DNA from: Myxococcales bacterium
GTDB taxonomy: Bacteria > Myxococcota_A > UBA9160 > UBA4427
Direction of reading: 5' to 3'
DNA: 59,279 nucleotides
Assembly: GCA_012959805.1 (NCBI GenBank)
Contig: DUCN01000122.1
Span: forward strand, 1 to 59,279
This document shows, piece by piece, positions 45,860 through 54,184 of this stretch. Position 1 is the stretch's first letter; each line of letters starts with the position of its first letter. Below the pieces are notes generated by a model. The model worked only from the letters and a program-made list of their open reading frames with translations, was not told where the DNA came from and made no database searches. The position numbers and the translations under genes are program-made.

Positions 45860-46894
45860 ATGGACAAGATTCTTTCCGAGTACCGACGACCATTGGGCGA
45901 TTTCGAAGTCGTCGACTTCAAGACTGATGCGCCGATCGATACTCTTCGCGGCCAGGTCGATGTCGATGTGCCGATCGATCTCCATTGGACATGGTCCTAT
46001 GGCTCCGAGATGGAGGAGTTCCGCCGACTCTACGAAAAGGGCAAGCTTGGCCAGTGGAACGCCCTGACCGACCTTGATTGGAGCGTGCCTTTTTCTCCCG
46101 ACGAATGGCAGATCAATCCCGAAGCTTCGATGCTCGCTCAGATTCTCAAGATGATGGGGAAGGACGAGTCGACGCAGAAGGCCGCTGCCTTCGACGAACT
46201 CGGGTACAACTTGTCGCAGCTTCTTCATGGTGAGCAGGCGGCGCTTCAGCTGTGTGGACAGCTCACGAATGTCTGTACTGAGATGGACCAGAAGTTCTAC
46301 GCGGCAAGCCAGACGATCGATGAAGCCCGCCATATCGAGGTCTTTGCGAAATTCCTGACCGAGAAAGTCGGCACGATCTACCCGATTGGCGGCGGACTCA
46401 AGACGCTGCTCGATATTCTGCTTCAGGCCAAAGGCATGCAGAGGAAAGTGCTTGGTATGCAGACGCTCTTCGAGGGGATGGCTGTCGGGATCATGGAAAT
46501 GATGCGCAGCGAGAGCCGGAATCCGCTGCTTTCGACCATGCTCCAGCGAGTCGGCCAGGACGAGGCGCGTCATGCGGCCTTTGGCGTGCTCAATATGCGG
46601 CGAATCGTTCAGGATGCATCGGCTTCATACATGGAAGAGATGGAGGATTGGGCATTTGGAATTCTCGAGACGCTCAATGCAGATCAACAACTCGAGATGC
46701 TTCGCACGATCGGCCCGAAATACGACATCGACGCGGAGGCGGTGGTGGCAATCACAACGACGCTTCCCAATTTTGCGGAAATCAACAGCCCCATCTACAT
46801 GCATACGGTGGTTCCAAATCTTCGAAATCTCGGACTGATCACGTCGCGAACGGAAGACCATTGGCGTCGACTGGGAATGATCTACGACGCCTAA
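45860..46894 (+). CDS. ferritin-like diiron protein (R2/AurF-type fold)
   Basis: The 344-residue protein has two EARH metal boxes: DEARH at 154-158 and 234-238. Each is preceded about 30 residues earlier by a Glu-bearing helix (GEQAAL with Glu125; FEGMAV with Glu205). That is the four-helix diiron-carboxylate pattern of ribonucleotide reductase R2, AurF-type oxygenases and related ferritin-like proteins. A C-terminal TRTEDHWRRLGMIYD tail is conserved-looking. The ATG at 45860 is preferred because AAGGAG lies six bases before it. It probably activates oxygen to oxidise an organic substrate. The coupling to the TetR gene suggests inducibility. Substrate unknown. Confidence 0.85.
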   Translation: MDKILSEYRRPLGDFEVVDFKTDAPIDTLRGQVDVDVPIDLHWTWSYGSEMEEFRRLYEKGKLGQWNALTDLDWSVPFSPDEWQINPEASMLAQILKMMGKDESTQKAAAFDELGYNLSQLLHGEQAALQLCGQLTNVCTEMDQKFYAASQTIDEARHIEVFAKFLTEKVGTIYPIGGGLKTLLDILLQAKGMQRKVLGMQTLFEGMAVGIMEMMRSESRNPLLSTMLQRVGQDEARHAAFGVLNMRRIVQDASASYMEEMEDWAFGILETLNADQQLEMLRTIGPKYDIDAEAVVAITTTLPNFAEINSPIYMHTVVPNLRNLGLITSRTEDHWRRLGMIYDA

Positions 46895-46909
46895 CGCGAT
46901 TGGGCTGGC

Positions 46910-47881
46910 CTAGCTGTAGTTGGCTATGGCCGCTTTTAGAGCAGCCAGGACTTCTTCGCGGAGGGAGGCGGGTTCGAGCACTTCTGCACCGCCGCCGAAG
47001 GAGAGAATCCAATTGGCCAGTTCCTGTGTCGCCCCGACCTCCATCCGGAGGTCGAGGCGACCGTCTTGAAGTCGCTCGGCCGTCTGGCTTCCATGCCATT
47101 GGCGCTCTTCGACGTAGGTCGCCCAGTCCGCACTGAATCGGATGTGAACGGGGACGGCAGGATCCGCGACGACCCCGAAACTGGACGCGGTATAGGCGTC
47201 GAAATCAAAATTCTCTGGAACAACAAAGGCTTCTTCGGTCGGCTCGAGCGCCTGGATCCGGTCGATCGAGAAGGTGCGGATTTCGCCGGACCGATGATCG
47301 AATCCGATCACGTAGAGCGCGCCCGCGTGGTACCAGACTTTATACGGGTCGATTTGACGCGAGGACTCCTCGCCGGTGCGACCCGTTCGGTATCGCATTT
47401 CGACCTTTCGGCTTTCGAGTACTGCAACATTGAGAGATCGAATCGTTTCGCGAAACGCCTCATAGCGCTTATGGGGACCCGGCAAGACGCGAAACCCGTC
47501 GGAAAGCCGCTCGAGATAGCTCGAGAGTTCGGGGCCGAGACCGGCGCGAATCTTCGTCAATGCGCCTCGGATCGAATCATGAAACACGGTCCCTTCCAGC
47601 GTTCCGAGCAGGTCTTCGCTGAAGGCCAGGGCGAGTAGTTCATCCGGTGTGAAGGGAACCTGACCGAGTTCAAAAGAATCGAGGAACCGGTAGTAGACCT
47701 TGCCGTCCCGCTTCTCGCTGGTGACGGGAAAACCTGCATACATCAATGCGTCGAGATCTCGGTACACGGTTCGCCGGACACAGCCGAGCTCCGCAGCGAG
47801 ATCATCGAGGCCGGCGCCCGCGCGACTTCTCGCGAGGTGCTGAATCAACTGCCATTGGCGTGCGAGCTGGTCTCCCCGCAT
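46910..47881 (-). CDS. WYL-domain transcriptional regulator
   Basis: The 323-residue protein opens with a winged helix (LDDLAAELGCVRRTVYRDLD) and has a middle WYL domain: SRQIDPYKVWYHAGALYVIG and GEIRTFSIDRIQALEPTEE, then the WCX-type C-terminus ending in AALKAAIANYS. WYL regulators sense ligands or nucleic acids and often answer DNA damage or phage attack, but many control metabolic operons. It is convergent with the diiron gene and lies 47 bases after the patatin gene, so it may be cotranscribed with the latter. Confidence 0.9.
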   Translation of the reverse strand: MRGDQLARQWQLIQHLARSRAGAGLDDLAAELGCVRRTVYRDLDALMYAGFPVTSEKRDGKVYYRFLDSFELGQVPFTPDELLALAFSEDLLGTLEGTVFHDSIRGALTKIRAGLGPELSSYLERLSDGFRVLPGPHKRYEAFRETIRSLNVAVLESRKVEMRYRTGRTGEESSRQIDPYKVWYHAGALYVIGFDHRSGEIRTFSIDRIQALEPTEEAFVVPENFDFDAYTASSFGVVADPAVPVHIRFSADWATYVEERQWHGSQTAERLQDGRLDLRMEVGATQELANWILSFGGGAEVLEPASLREEVLAALKAAIANYS

Positions 47882-47928
47882 GGAGCGAATCTATCCTCTT
47901 CGGGGCACTCCGGCCCGCGTGCTCTGGC

Positions 47929-49188
47929 TCACGACGAGTAGTCGTCGTCCGAGAAAAACGCCGCCAACTCGTCCTGCCTGGCCTCGGCATCTCTGTAGCC
48001 AAGGTCGGCGAGCGGGCGGGCGTAGGCCGCGTCGAATAACAAATAGGAAAGTAGGTCCGCTTCTTTGGCGGTCGAACCCGCTCCGGTCGAGCGACGTAGC
48101 AGGCCAAGAAAAGCGCCGAGTTCGAGCTTCGGATCATTGCGAACGACTTCTGCGGCCATTCGTCCGAGATCTTCAGAGGGTCGAATGACGAGATCATCGA
48201 TTCGGCGTAAGGGCCGGCTGCTGGATGGATCGAGTCCAGAATTCAATTGGGTGAGGAAGTCGTCACCGAACACTTTCGATCCGGTTTCGATGATGTTGTT
48301 CACGAAATGCAAGTGGGCGACATCGGCATCGATCGGTGAGAGCATCAATGCATTCAAGACCTTGCCGAAGAGATACATGGGATTGCCAAATTCTGCCGTT
48401 CGTTCCTGGGCGAGTGCTTCGCTCGTCTTTTGTCCCGTTTCGTGGGTCAGGCCGATCACGAGAATTCGGTCAGCACCCAGCCGAACGGCGGGCGCGAGCG
48501 GCGTGTTGAGTCGCAGGCCGCCATCCGCGTAGTAGCGTGCGCCGACGCGAACGGAAGGGAAGAGCAGGGGGATGGCTGCGGAGGCCAGCGCGTGGAGTGG
48601 GGAGAGGCGAATTCGCTGCATCCGAATATTCGAGACGCTGGCCCAGGGTGGGAGCTCGGGTCGATGACTGTCGCAAAAGACGACGGCGCGCCCGGTGGCG
48701 ACCTGGGTGGCTGCAACACAGACAGTGTCGATTCGGCCGGAGCGTATGTTGCGACGAATGCCGCGCCAGGGAATGGCTTTAAGGACGAGACGCTCGAGGG
48801 GTTCGGTGTCGAGCAGTCCGTAGAGACGGTCGGGCCGCTGTCCGTCGCGAAGTTGCTTCGCGACCCGCTTCACGCCGAAGAAGCGCTTGGGCAGTTTGAG
48901 CCAGTCGCGCATCGTGAAGCGAAAGATTTCCTGGACCCGCATGCGGTCCCAGATCTGGACGAGTCGTTCGCCACGTCGATCGGTTTCATCGGCGGTTGCG
49001 GCCAGGAAGCAGGCGTGAATCGCGCCGACCGAAGTCCCCGAAACGATTTCGAAGTCGGGCGTGACTCCAGTTCGACGGGGCAGTTCGTCAAGGATGAATC
49101 GGAGGACGCCGGCCTCATAGGCCCCACGTGCTCCGCCACCGGAGAGGACCACTGCGCGTTTCGGCTTGTTGGCCGGCCTGATCGGCAT
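47929..49188 (-). CDS. patatin-like phospholipase
   Basis: The 419-residue protein has the patatin oxyanion loop SGGGARGAYEAG near residues 16-27, the nucleophile elbow GTSVGA with catalytic Ser near 52 and the dyad Asp in ADGG near 222. These make a Ser-Asp lipid acyl hydrolase of the kind that cleaves membrane phospholipids. It has no clear signal peptide. The C-terminal 150 residues are helical and not conserved in ways I recognise. The start is preceded by a short gap from efp. It may share a transcript with the WYL regulator. Confidence 0.92.
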   Translation of the reverse strand: MPIRPANKPKRAVVLSGGGARGAYEAGVLRFILDELPRRTGVTPDFEIVSGTSVGAIHACFLAATADETDRRGERLVQIWDRMRVQEIFRFTMRDWLKLPKRFFGVKRVAKQLRDGQRPDRLYGLLDTEPLERLVLKAIPWRGIRRNIRSGRIDTVCVAATQVATGRAVVFCDSHRPELPPWASVSNIRMQRIRLSPLHALASAAIPLLFPSVRVGARYYADGGLRLNTPLAPAVRLGADRILVIGLTHETGQKTSEALAQERTAEFGNPMYLFGKVLNALMLSPIDADVAHLHFVNNIIETGSKVFGDDFLTQLNSGLDPSSSRPLRRIDDLVIRPSEDLGRMAAEVVRNDPKLELGAFLGLLRRSTGAGSTAKEADLLSYLLFDAAYARPLADLGYRDAEARQDELAAFFSDDDYSS

Positions 49189-49269
49189 GAAAGGCTAAGT
49201 CCTCTTTCCTTTTCCTGTTAGGCGATGGTCGGTGGCCGATGGGCCGATGGGACTCTCATGGGTGTTCGA

Positions 49270-49839
49270 CTATTTGGAGACGCGTTCCAAGTATTCGCCG
49301 GTCCGCGTATCGACGCGAAGGATGTCACCTTCCTTGATGAAGAGAGGGACGCTGACCGTTGCGCCACATTCGAGTGTCGCGGGCTTCGAGGCGCCGGAAC
49401 TGGTGTCGCCCTTGATGCCGGGGTCCGACTGGACGACCTTGGACTCGACGTAATTCGGTAGTTGGACATTGACGGGATTGCCCTTCCAGAAGAGCACCTC
49501 GACATTCATGTTCTCGAGCATGAAGTTGATCTGGTCACCGATCACGTCTGGCGAGATTGGAATCTGATCGAAGGTCTCCTGGTCCATGAAGACCAGGTTC
49601 TCACCGTCGTGATAGAGATACTGCATCCGGCTCTCGGAGATGTCCGCAACCTCGACTTTTTCGCCCGAGCGAAAGGTTCGATCAAGCACACGGCCGTTGA
49701 GCAGATTCTTGATCTTGGTGCGTACGAAGGCGCCACCCTTGCCTGGCTTCACGTGCTGGAAGTACACAATCGTGAAGGGATTGCTGTCGATTTCGACTTT
49801 GAGGCCGTTTCTGAACTGAGAGGTATCGGTGGTCGCCAT
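49270..49839 (-). CDS. efp: translation elongation factor P
   Basis: The 189-residue, three-beta-barrel protein has KPGKGGAFVRTKIKNLLNG near the N-terminus, with Lys34 at the loop tip that is post-translationally modified in many bacteria. The remaining order is VADISESRMQYLYHDGENLV, a PNYVESKVVQSDPGIKGDT second domain and a GDILRVDTRTGEYLERV end. EF-P relieves stalling at polyproline. The ATG at 49839 has AAGGGGA upstream; the 50 residues that could extend it are not family-like. No epmA/epmB gene is seen here, and the modification cannot be predicted. Confidence 0.96.
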   Translation of the reverse strand: MATTDTSQFRNGLKVEIDSNPFTIVYFQHVKPGKGGAFVRTKIKNLLNGRVLDRTFRSGEKVEVADISESRMQYLYHDGENLVFMDQETFDQIPISPDVIGDQINFMLENMNVEVLFWKGNPVNVQLPNYVESKVVQSDPGIKGDTSSGASKPATLECGATVSVPLFIKEGDILRVDTRTGEYLERVSK

Positions 49840-50057
49840 CGGTTCCCCTTTTAGAGAGTCTTTTCGGGCGCCGAGGATAGCGGAGCGCCACCCCGTCGCT
49901 AGAAGCTCTTCGTGATTCGTCGTCGCCTCGCGAGAAGTGAAGGGTCTCAGAGCCTCCTTCGCGTCCCACCACCCCGCCCGACTAGGCAAGCCCCGCCCAG
50001 ACTAATGTCTCGAATCGTGATCGCGCCTTACGCGCCATCCACTTCGGGCTGTGCTGG

Positions 50058-50279
50058 ATGGGTCAGCGGGACGCGGCGACGGAATCGAATTTCGAGAGGA
50101 TCCCGCTCGAAGAGCATAATGGGAGAGGCCTTATCGGGAACCCGTTCGAGCTTCAGGCGAGGCCACAGGAGTACGGCTTGGACTCGGTGTTCAGTTTCCA
50201 CGACGGCCCTAATCGCCTGCTTGTTTGTGAGTGGAAACAGAATCGCTTCGCCGTGCGCTTGGATATCGGGGAATACTGA
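50058..50279 (+). CDS. small hypothetical protein
   Basis: The 73 residues (ESNFERIPLEEHNGRGLIGN, then GLDSVFSFHDGPNRLLVCEW and KQNRFAVRLDIGEY) read like a small beta-rich protein rather than a chance frame. It ends 45 bases before a strong hairpin terminator. The ribosome-binding site before the ATG is weak, so the true start may differ. I know no family for it. Confidence 0.45.
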   Translation: MGQRDAATESNFERIPLEEHNGRGLIGNPFELQARPQEYGLDSVFSFHDGPNRLLVCEWKQNRFAVRLDIGEY

Positions 50280-50323
50280 TCTTTTCTCGGCTGGATGCGC
50301 TGGTTGAGCAGTGGTTCAGAAAT

Positions 50324-50355
50324 GAAAAGGCCCGCGCATTAGCACGGGCCTTTTC
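50324..50355. terminator. bidirectional terminator
   Basis: GAAAAGGCCCG and CGGGCCTTTTC form a perfect 11-bp stem with a ten-base loop. Both strands have A/T runs next to the stem, so it can end transcripts arriving from the small plus-strand gene and from etfA. Confidence 0.85.
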
Positions 50356-50415
50356 GACAAGCTGTATCAGACAGCTGCTGAGGTCGACTAGAGATCGACG
50401 GCAAGCGAAATAGAA

Positions 50416-51384
50416 CTAGCCTTTCGCGGCCTTGAGGGCGTTTGTTAGGGCCGGAACGATGTCGAAGAGATCGGCGACGACGCCAACGTTGGCGACCTCG
50501 AAGATCGGGGCATCGGCATCCTTGTTGATTGCGACGATGAAATTCGACGCCTTCATTCCGACGAGATGCTGGATCGCACCGGAGATACCGATGGCCAGGT
50601 AAAGCTTCGGCGTCACGATCTGACCAGAGGATCCGACCTGGTAGGGATGGTCGAGCCAACCCGCATCGACGACTGGACGGGAAGCGCCCATCGCACCGCC
50701 GAGTGCATCGGCCAGGGGCTGAATGACTTCCGGGAACTTCTCGGCAGAGCCGACGCCGCGGCCACCCGAAACGATGATATCCGCCTTGGTGAGATCGACG
50801 CCCGTCGATTCAGCCAGCTTGATCTCAACGAAGCTCGCCCGTGCGGAGAGATCCGTCGAAAGGGCCTCCGTTCCACCGTCGCTCGAGCCTTCGAAGGCTG
50901 CGGTCGCGCCGGGCTGGACCGTCGCGACGGTCTTGCCGGAGGTCGAGACTTCCGCGTCGAGCTTGCCATTGAAGACGCGTCGGACAAAGTTGCCGCCGTT
51001 CCCGTCGAGACTGGCGATCTTGAAACAATCCGACACGAAAGCGCAGTCGAGTCCGGCTGCGATCCGCGGAGCGACATCCCAACCCGAAGGCGTATTCGCG
51101 ATCAGGATCAGATCGGCTCCCGTCGATTCTGCAGCGGCCTTGATTGCTTTGCTCCAGATATCGACGTTGTAGTTGGCGGCGGAGACATCGTCGACGACCA
51201 GCGTCTTGCCTGCACCCTTACTCGCGAAATCCGTCGCGAGATCGCCCACACCCGAACCGATGACGAGACCGTTCACGTCATGGCCGCCAGATTCTGCTAG
51301 TTCACGTGCAACCGCGACGAGTTCATAACTCGATTCGCGAATCGCACCCTTCTGAATTTCCGCAACGACGAGGATTGTGCCCAT
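50416..51384 (-). CDS. etfA: electron transfer flavoprotein alpha subunit
   Basis: The 322-residue alpha subunit has an N-terminal nucleotide-fold domain ([20 protein letters not shown]) and a C-terminal FAD domain with [53 protein letters not shown] and [22 protein letters not shown] accepts electrons from acyl-CoA dehydrogenases and hands them to ETF-quinone oxidoreductase. AAAGGAG precedes the ATG at 51384. The gene follows etfB after 59 bases in one operon, ending at a hairpin. Housekeeping (non-bifurcating) type by its order; the distinction is not certain. Confidence 0.97.
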   Translation of the reverse strand: MGTILVVAEIQKGAIRESSYELVAVARELAESGGHDVNGLVIGSGVGDLATDFASKGAGKTLVVDDVSAANYNVDIWSKAIKAAAESTGADLILIANTPSGWDVAPRIAAGLDCAFVSDCFKIASLDGNGGNFVRRVFNGKLDAEVSTSGKTVATVQPGATAAFEGSSDGGTEALSTDLSARASFVEIKLAESTGVDLTKADIIVSGGRGVGSAEKFPEVIQPLADALGGAMGASRPVVDAGWLDHPYQVGSSGQIVTPKLYLAIGISGAIQHLVGMKASNFIVAINKDADAPIFEVANVGVVADLFDIVPALTNALKAAKG

Positions 51385-51443
51385 CGTTTTCTCCTTTCTT
51401 GCTTCGAGCTGCCACGGCATCGGTTCTCACCGATTTGGGCAGG

Positions 51444-52226
51444 CTAGAGCAGACCGAGTTCCTTGATCTTTCCCACCAGCTGCGTGACGATTTCGTCCGT
51501 TGATCCTTCGAGGATCTCGGCAGTGTCACCCTTCGCTGGGACAGAGATCTTGTTGATCGTGGCCTTGTTATGCGCGTGACCAGCGGAATCCGCAACACCG
51601 AGATCGGCCAGCGTCTTCACATCGACGGGCTTTTTCTTGGCCTGCATGATGCCCTTGAGCGACGCATATCGGACCTGATTGGCACCGGTCTGGATCGCGA
51701 TCAGGCACGGCTTCGGCAATTCGACGACTTCGAGAGCACCGCCCTCGAGTTCACGTTCGACCTTGATCGAAGCCTCGCTGATCTCGGTCGCCGTCACGCC
51801 CGTAGCGGACGGCATGTCGAGAAGTTCCGCCACCATCGGCGGAATCGCGGACGCGTTGTCATCATCCGCCATCAGGCCGGTGAAGATGACGTCGGCGCCT
51901 TCTTCTTTGGCGACGGCGGCGAGGATCTTCGCGGTTCCGAGGGCATCGGCACCCTGAGCCGCGGCGTCGTTCACGTGGACGGCGCGGTCAGCGCCCATTC
52001 CCAGCGCAGTGCGCAGGGCCTGGGTGACGCGGTCTGGCCCGATGGACACGACAACCACTTCGGCATCGCCTGCATCCTTGAGACGAAGGGCTTCTTCGAT
52101 CGCGTAGGTGTCGTAACTATTGATTTCGAACTTGATGTTGTCTTCCTGGATCCAGGTGCCATCGGAGTTCACGTCGAGACGTGCATCCTGATGGGGAACC
52201 TGCTTCAGGCACACCATAACCTTCAT
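51444..52226 (-). CDS. etfB: electron transfer flavoprotein beta subunit
   Basis: The 260-residue beta subunit binds AMP. Landmarks are MKVMVCLKQVPHQDA, FEINSYDTYAIEEALRL, ADRAVHVND, TGLMADDDNASAIPPMVAEL and a conserved LPKPCLIAIQTGANQVRYAS recognition-loop region that docks to partner dehydrogenases. It is the first gene of the etfBA operon. About 230 bases upstream contain three TCAGAAC heptamers. The operon supplies beta-oxidation or amino-acid catabolism with an electron acceptor. Confidence 0.97.
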   Translation of the reverse strand: MKVMVCLKQVPHQDARLDVNSDGTWIQEDNIKFEINSYDTYAIEEALRLKDAGDAEVVVVSIGPDRVTQALRTALGMGADRAVHVNDAAAQGADALGTAKILAAVAKEEGADVIFTGLMADDDNASAIPPMVAELLDMPSATGVTATEISEASIKVERELEGGALEVVELPKPCLIAIQTGANQVRYASLKGIMQAKKKPVDVKTLADLGVADSAGHAHNKATINKISVPAKGDTAEILEGSTDEIVTQLVGKIKELGLL

Positions 52227-52309
52227 GGGGGGCTAGCCTCCTAAGAGATTGGAGCGGTTGATAGGATCGAGCTTGAGGGAGAGTTCAAGTCGCACCGGTG
52301 TTGGGACAA

Positions 52310-52352
52310 TCAGAACTCAGAGAACTTCAGAACCCGGGTCTAAGGTCAGAAC
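52310..52352. repeat. three direct TCAGAAC repeats upstream of etfB
   Basis: The heptamer TCAGAAC recurs at 52310, 52327 and 52346, 17 and 19 bases apart, in the upstream region of the etfBA operon. Spacing near two helical turns could reflect regulator binding, but the repeats may also be chance. Confidence 0.35.
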
Positions 52353-52458
52353 CCCGACACACAAGACCGGCCGGGGTTTTGAACGGGCGACACTCTAACG
52401 CCCGAGGGTGTGGATTTCAACGTCGAGAGAGGCCCTCGTGACCATGTAATGACGTGAT

Positions 52459-53157
52459 CTACGCGCCCATGAAGCTGAGAAAGACATCCACCGAGGCGGC
52501 GCGCAAATAGGGGTTCGTGCGCTTTTGATCACCCATCGAATCCTGCCCTTCGGGGGAGTACAGGTGCCCGGGATAGAGCGTGGTGTCGTCTGGGAGTGTC
52601 TTCAAAGTCTCGAGGCTCTCGTACATCGCACGGGGATCGCTGCCCGGAAGGTCGACTCGTCCACAACCGTTCAAGAACAGCGTATCGCCGGCGACGAGAT
52701 GGCCGGACTGATCGGCTTCCTCGACCAGGAAGCATTGGCTTCCGGGAGTATGACCGGGTGTGTGAATCAATCGAACTCCGATGCCGCCGATTTGGAGGAG
52801 ATCGCCACCGTCGTGTCCGCGAATGTCGCTGTTCGAGACCCCGGTGACCTTGATGAGGCCATCGACCTCGAGTTTGTTGGCGTGGATCGGCACTGGATGT
52901 CGTTCGAGCAATGCGGCGAGGCCTTCGATCTGATGTCCGAAGATTTCACCGCCGACATGATCCTGGTGATAATGGGTGACGAGCGCGCCGATGATCTCGA
53001 TCTCGTCTTTTGCCGCCTGGTCGAGGAGGCCCTGCACGTTCCAAGCGGGGTCGACGAGATAGGCCTTTCGCTCGCTCAGGCTGCCGATCATGTAGGCGAG
53101 GTTCGCCATCTCTCCGACCGGTTGTTGTGCAAAATAGAGGTCGCTGGATTGGGGCAT
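52459..53157 (-). CDS. metallo-beta-lactamase-fold hydrolase, glyoxalase II-like
   Basis: The 232-residue protein has the metal motif THYHQDHVGG, then GHTPGSQ, the bridging Asp in AGDTLFLNGCGR and a final PGHLYSP. The length and GCGR region resemble the hydroxyacylglutathione hydrolase / persulfide dioxygenase group, though the family also includes many enzymes of unknown substrate. It starts with MPQSSDLYFAQQPVGEMANL, matching the ETHE1-like entry strand. It is cotranscribed with an inactive-looking alpha/beta-hydrolase 15 bases upstream. A genuine gloB is at 56815-57573. Confidence 0.85.
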   Translation of the reverse strand: MPQSSDLYFAQQPVGEMANLAYMIGSLSERKAYLVDPAWNVQGLLDQAAKDEIEIIGALVTHYHQDHVGGEIFGHQIEGLAALLERHPVPIHANKLEVDGLIKVTGVSNSDIRGHDGGDLLQIGGIGVRLIHTPGHTPGSQCFLVEEADQSGHLVAGDTLFLNGCGRVDLPGSDPRAMYESLETLKTLPDDTTLYPGHLYSPEGQDSMGDQKRTNPYLRAASVDVFLSFMGA

Positions 53158-53172
53158 GAGACGGTCAATTCC

Positions 53173-53928
53173 TTAGCGCAGCTGGCGAGATAACCACGTC
53201 GAAAGAACGTTGTAGACCTCGGCATGAATCTGTTCGGTGCTGCGTCCTGATTTCTTGGGGATACGAAACGCCGAGTCGGCTTCGTCAACGTCGTAGAGCT
53301 CGATGGGGGCACCGACCCGCCGAAGTGAGGCACGGAGTGCCACACCGTTGCATCGACGGTCCCGGGTTCCCTGGACGAACAACATAGGCGCCGTTGTTCG
53401 GAAGAGCACATTCGGATCGCTCTGTTCCGGCTTGTCCTGCGGGTGGAGTGGGAAGCCGAGGAGGAAGAGTCCGTCGGCATGCAGTCGATCGGCGACGAGG
53501 CCGGCGGCGACGCGTCCACCGAGGCCAATGCCGCCCACGAAGAGCTTTGCCGGGAGCGCTGTGGGGTCTCGGCCCAGAGCGTTGAGGGCTGCTCGAAATC
53601 CGCGTTCGAGATTTTCGGTCGAGTCGGCGCTGCTCCGTTTACGGGCCTCGGCGAACGGAAAATTGAATCGCACGGTGAGATAGTCGAGTCCCGTCAATTT
53701 TTTCGACAGCATTGCGAGGAGGGGATCTTCGTAATCGCCGGTCCCGCCATGGGCCAGCACGACAGCGACACGCCCGCCGGTTGGCCACCACTCGGGGATG
53801 CCGAGAACACCGTGAACCTCTGAACGTCCGTGGATCGGCGCTGCGAGAGGAATCATCAATTCTTCGAGCTGGACCTTCGATTCGTCGGTCGGGGCCCCAG
53901 TCTTTTCAGAGTTCGATTTGTTACCCAC
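53173..53928 (-). CDS. KANL3/Tex30-type alpha/beta-hydrolase with altered catalytic residues
   Basis: The 251-residue alpha/beta-hydrolase has VVLAHGGTGDYEDPLLAMLS, a long LTVRFNFPFAEAR strand, the lid LLGFPLHPQDKP and APMLFVQGTRDRRC, all landmarks of the KANL3/Tex30 family. At the nucleophile elbow the usual GGKSMGGR reads GGIGLGGR (near residue 138), so the Ser is Gly. At the position of the catalytic His (DHSF) it reads ADSAF (near 214). The acid is still in place in GTRD. The protein probably folds but does not hydrolyse esters by a Ser-His mechanism. It is the first gene of a two-gene unit with the metallo-beta-lactamase-fold hydrolase. Confidence 0.8.
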   Translation of the reverse strand: MGNKSNSEKTGAPTDESKVQLEELMIPLAAPIHGRSEVHGVLGIPEWWPTGGRVAVVLAHGGTGDYEDPLLAMLSKKLTGLDYLTVRFNFPFAEARKRSSADSTENLERGFRAALNALGRDPTALPAKLFVGGIGLGGRVAAGLVADRLHADGLFLLGFPLHPQDKPEQSDPNVLFRTTAPMLFVQGTRDRRCNGVALRASLRRVGAPIELYDVDEADSAFRIPKKSGRSTEQIHAEVYNVLSTWLSRQLR

Positions 53929-54184
53929 TTCGTTCCGGACAATAAGCGATCTGTCGGGCGGGATCCTCTTGGTGTCGACCTAAGTAACTGATTTTAATCA
54001 CGAAATTTTTACATTTGGAGATGATTCGTCAACGCAATGGCCACCTCGCGCGGCCGTGAGGGCGCAACTGGCCATCGATGCTCGGAATCCAAGAGTGTGT
54101 CATGGTCTTCGTGGACCGGTGCTTGGACGTTCAGCGGCGATCGCTCGAAGTCCATTCAGATCGATTGAAAGCGGGAACCTGCAA

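Noticed and set aside
48430..49221. A 263-codon plus-strand frame opposite the patatin gene
   Set aside because: Antisense shadow; the patatin motifs settle the coding strand.
52340..52380. A possible terminator with AACCCCG/CGGGGTT arms
   Set aside because: The loop is long, the T-run is short, and no plus-strand transcript is expected to end there.
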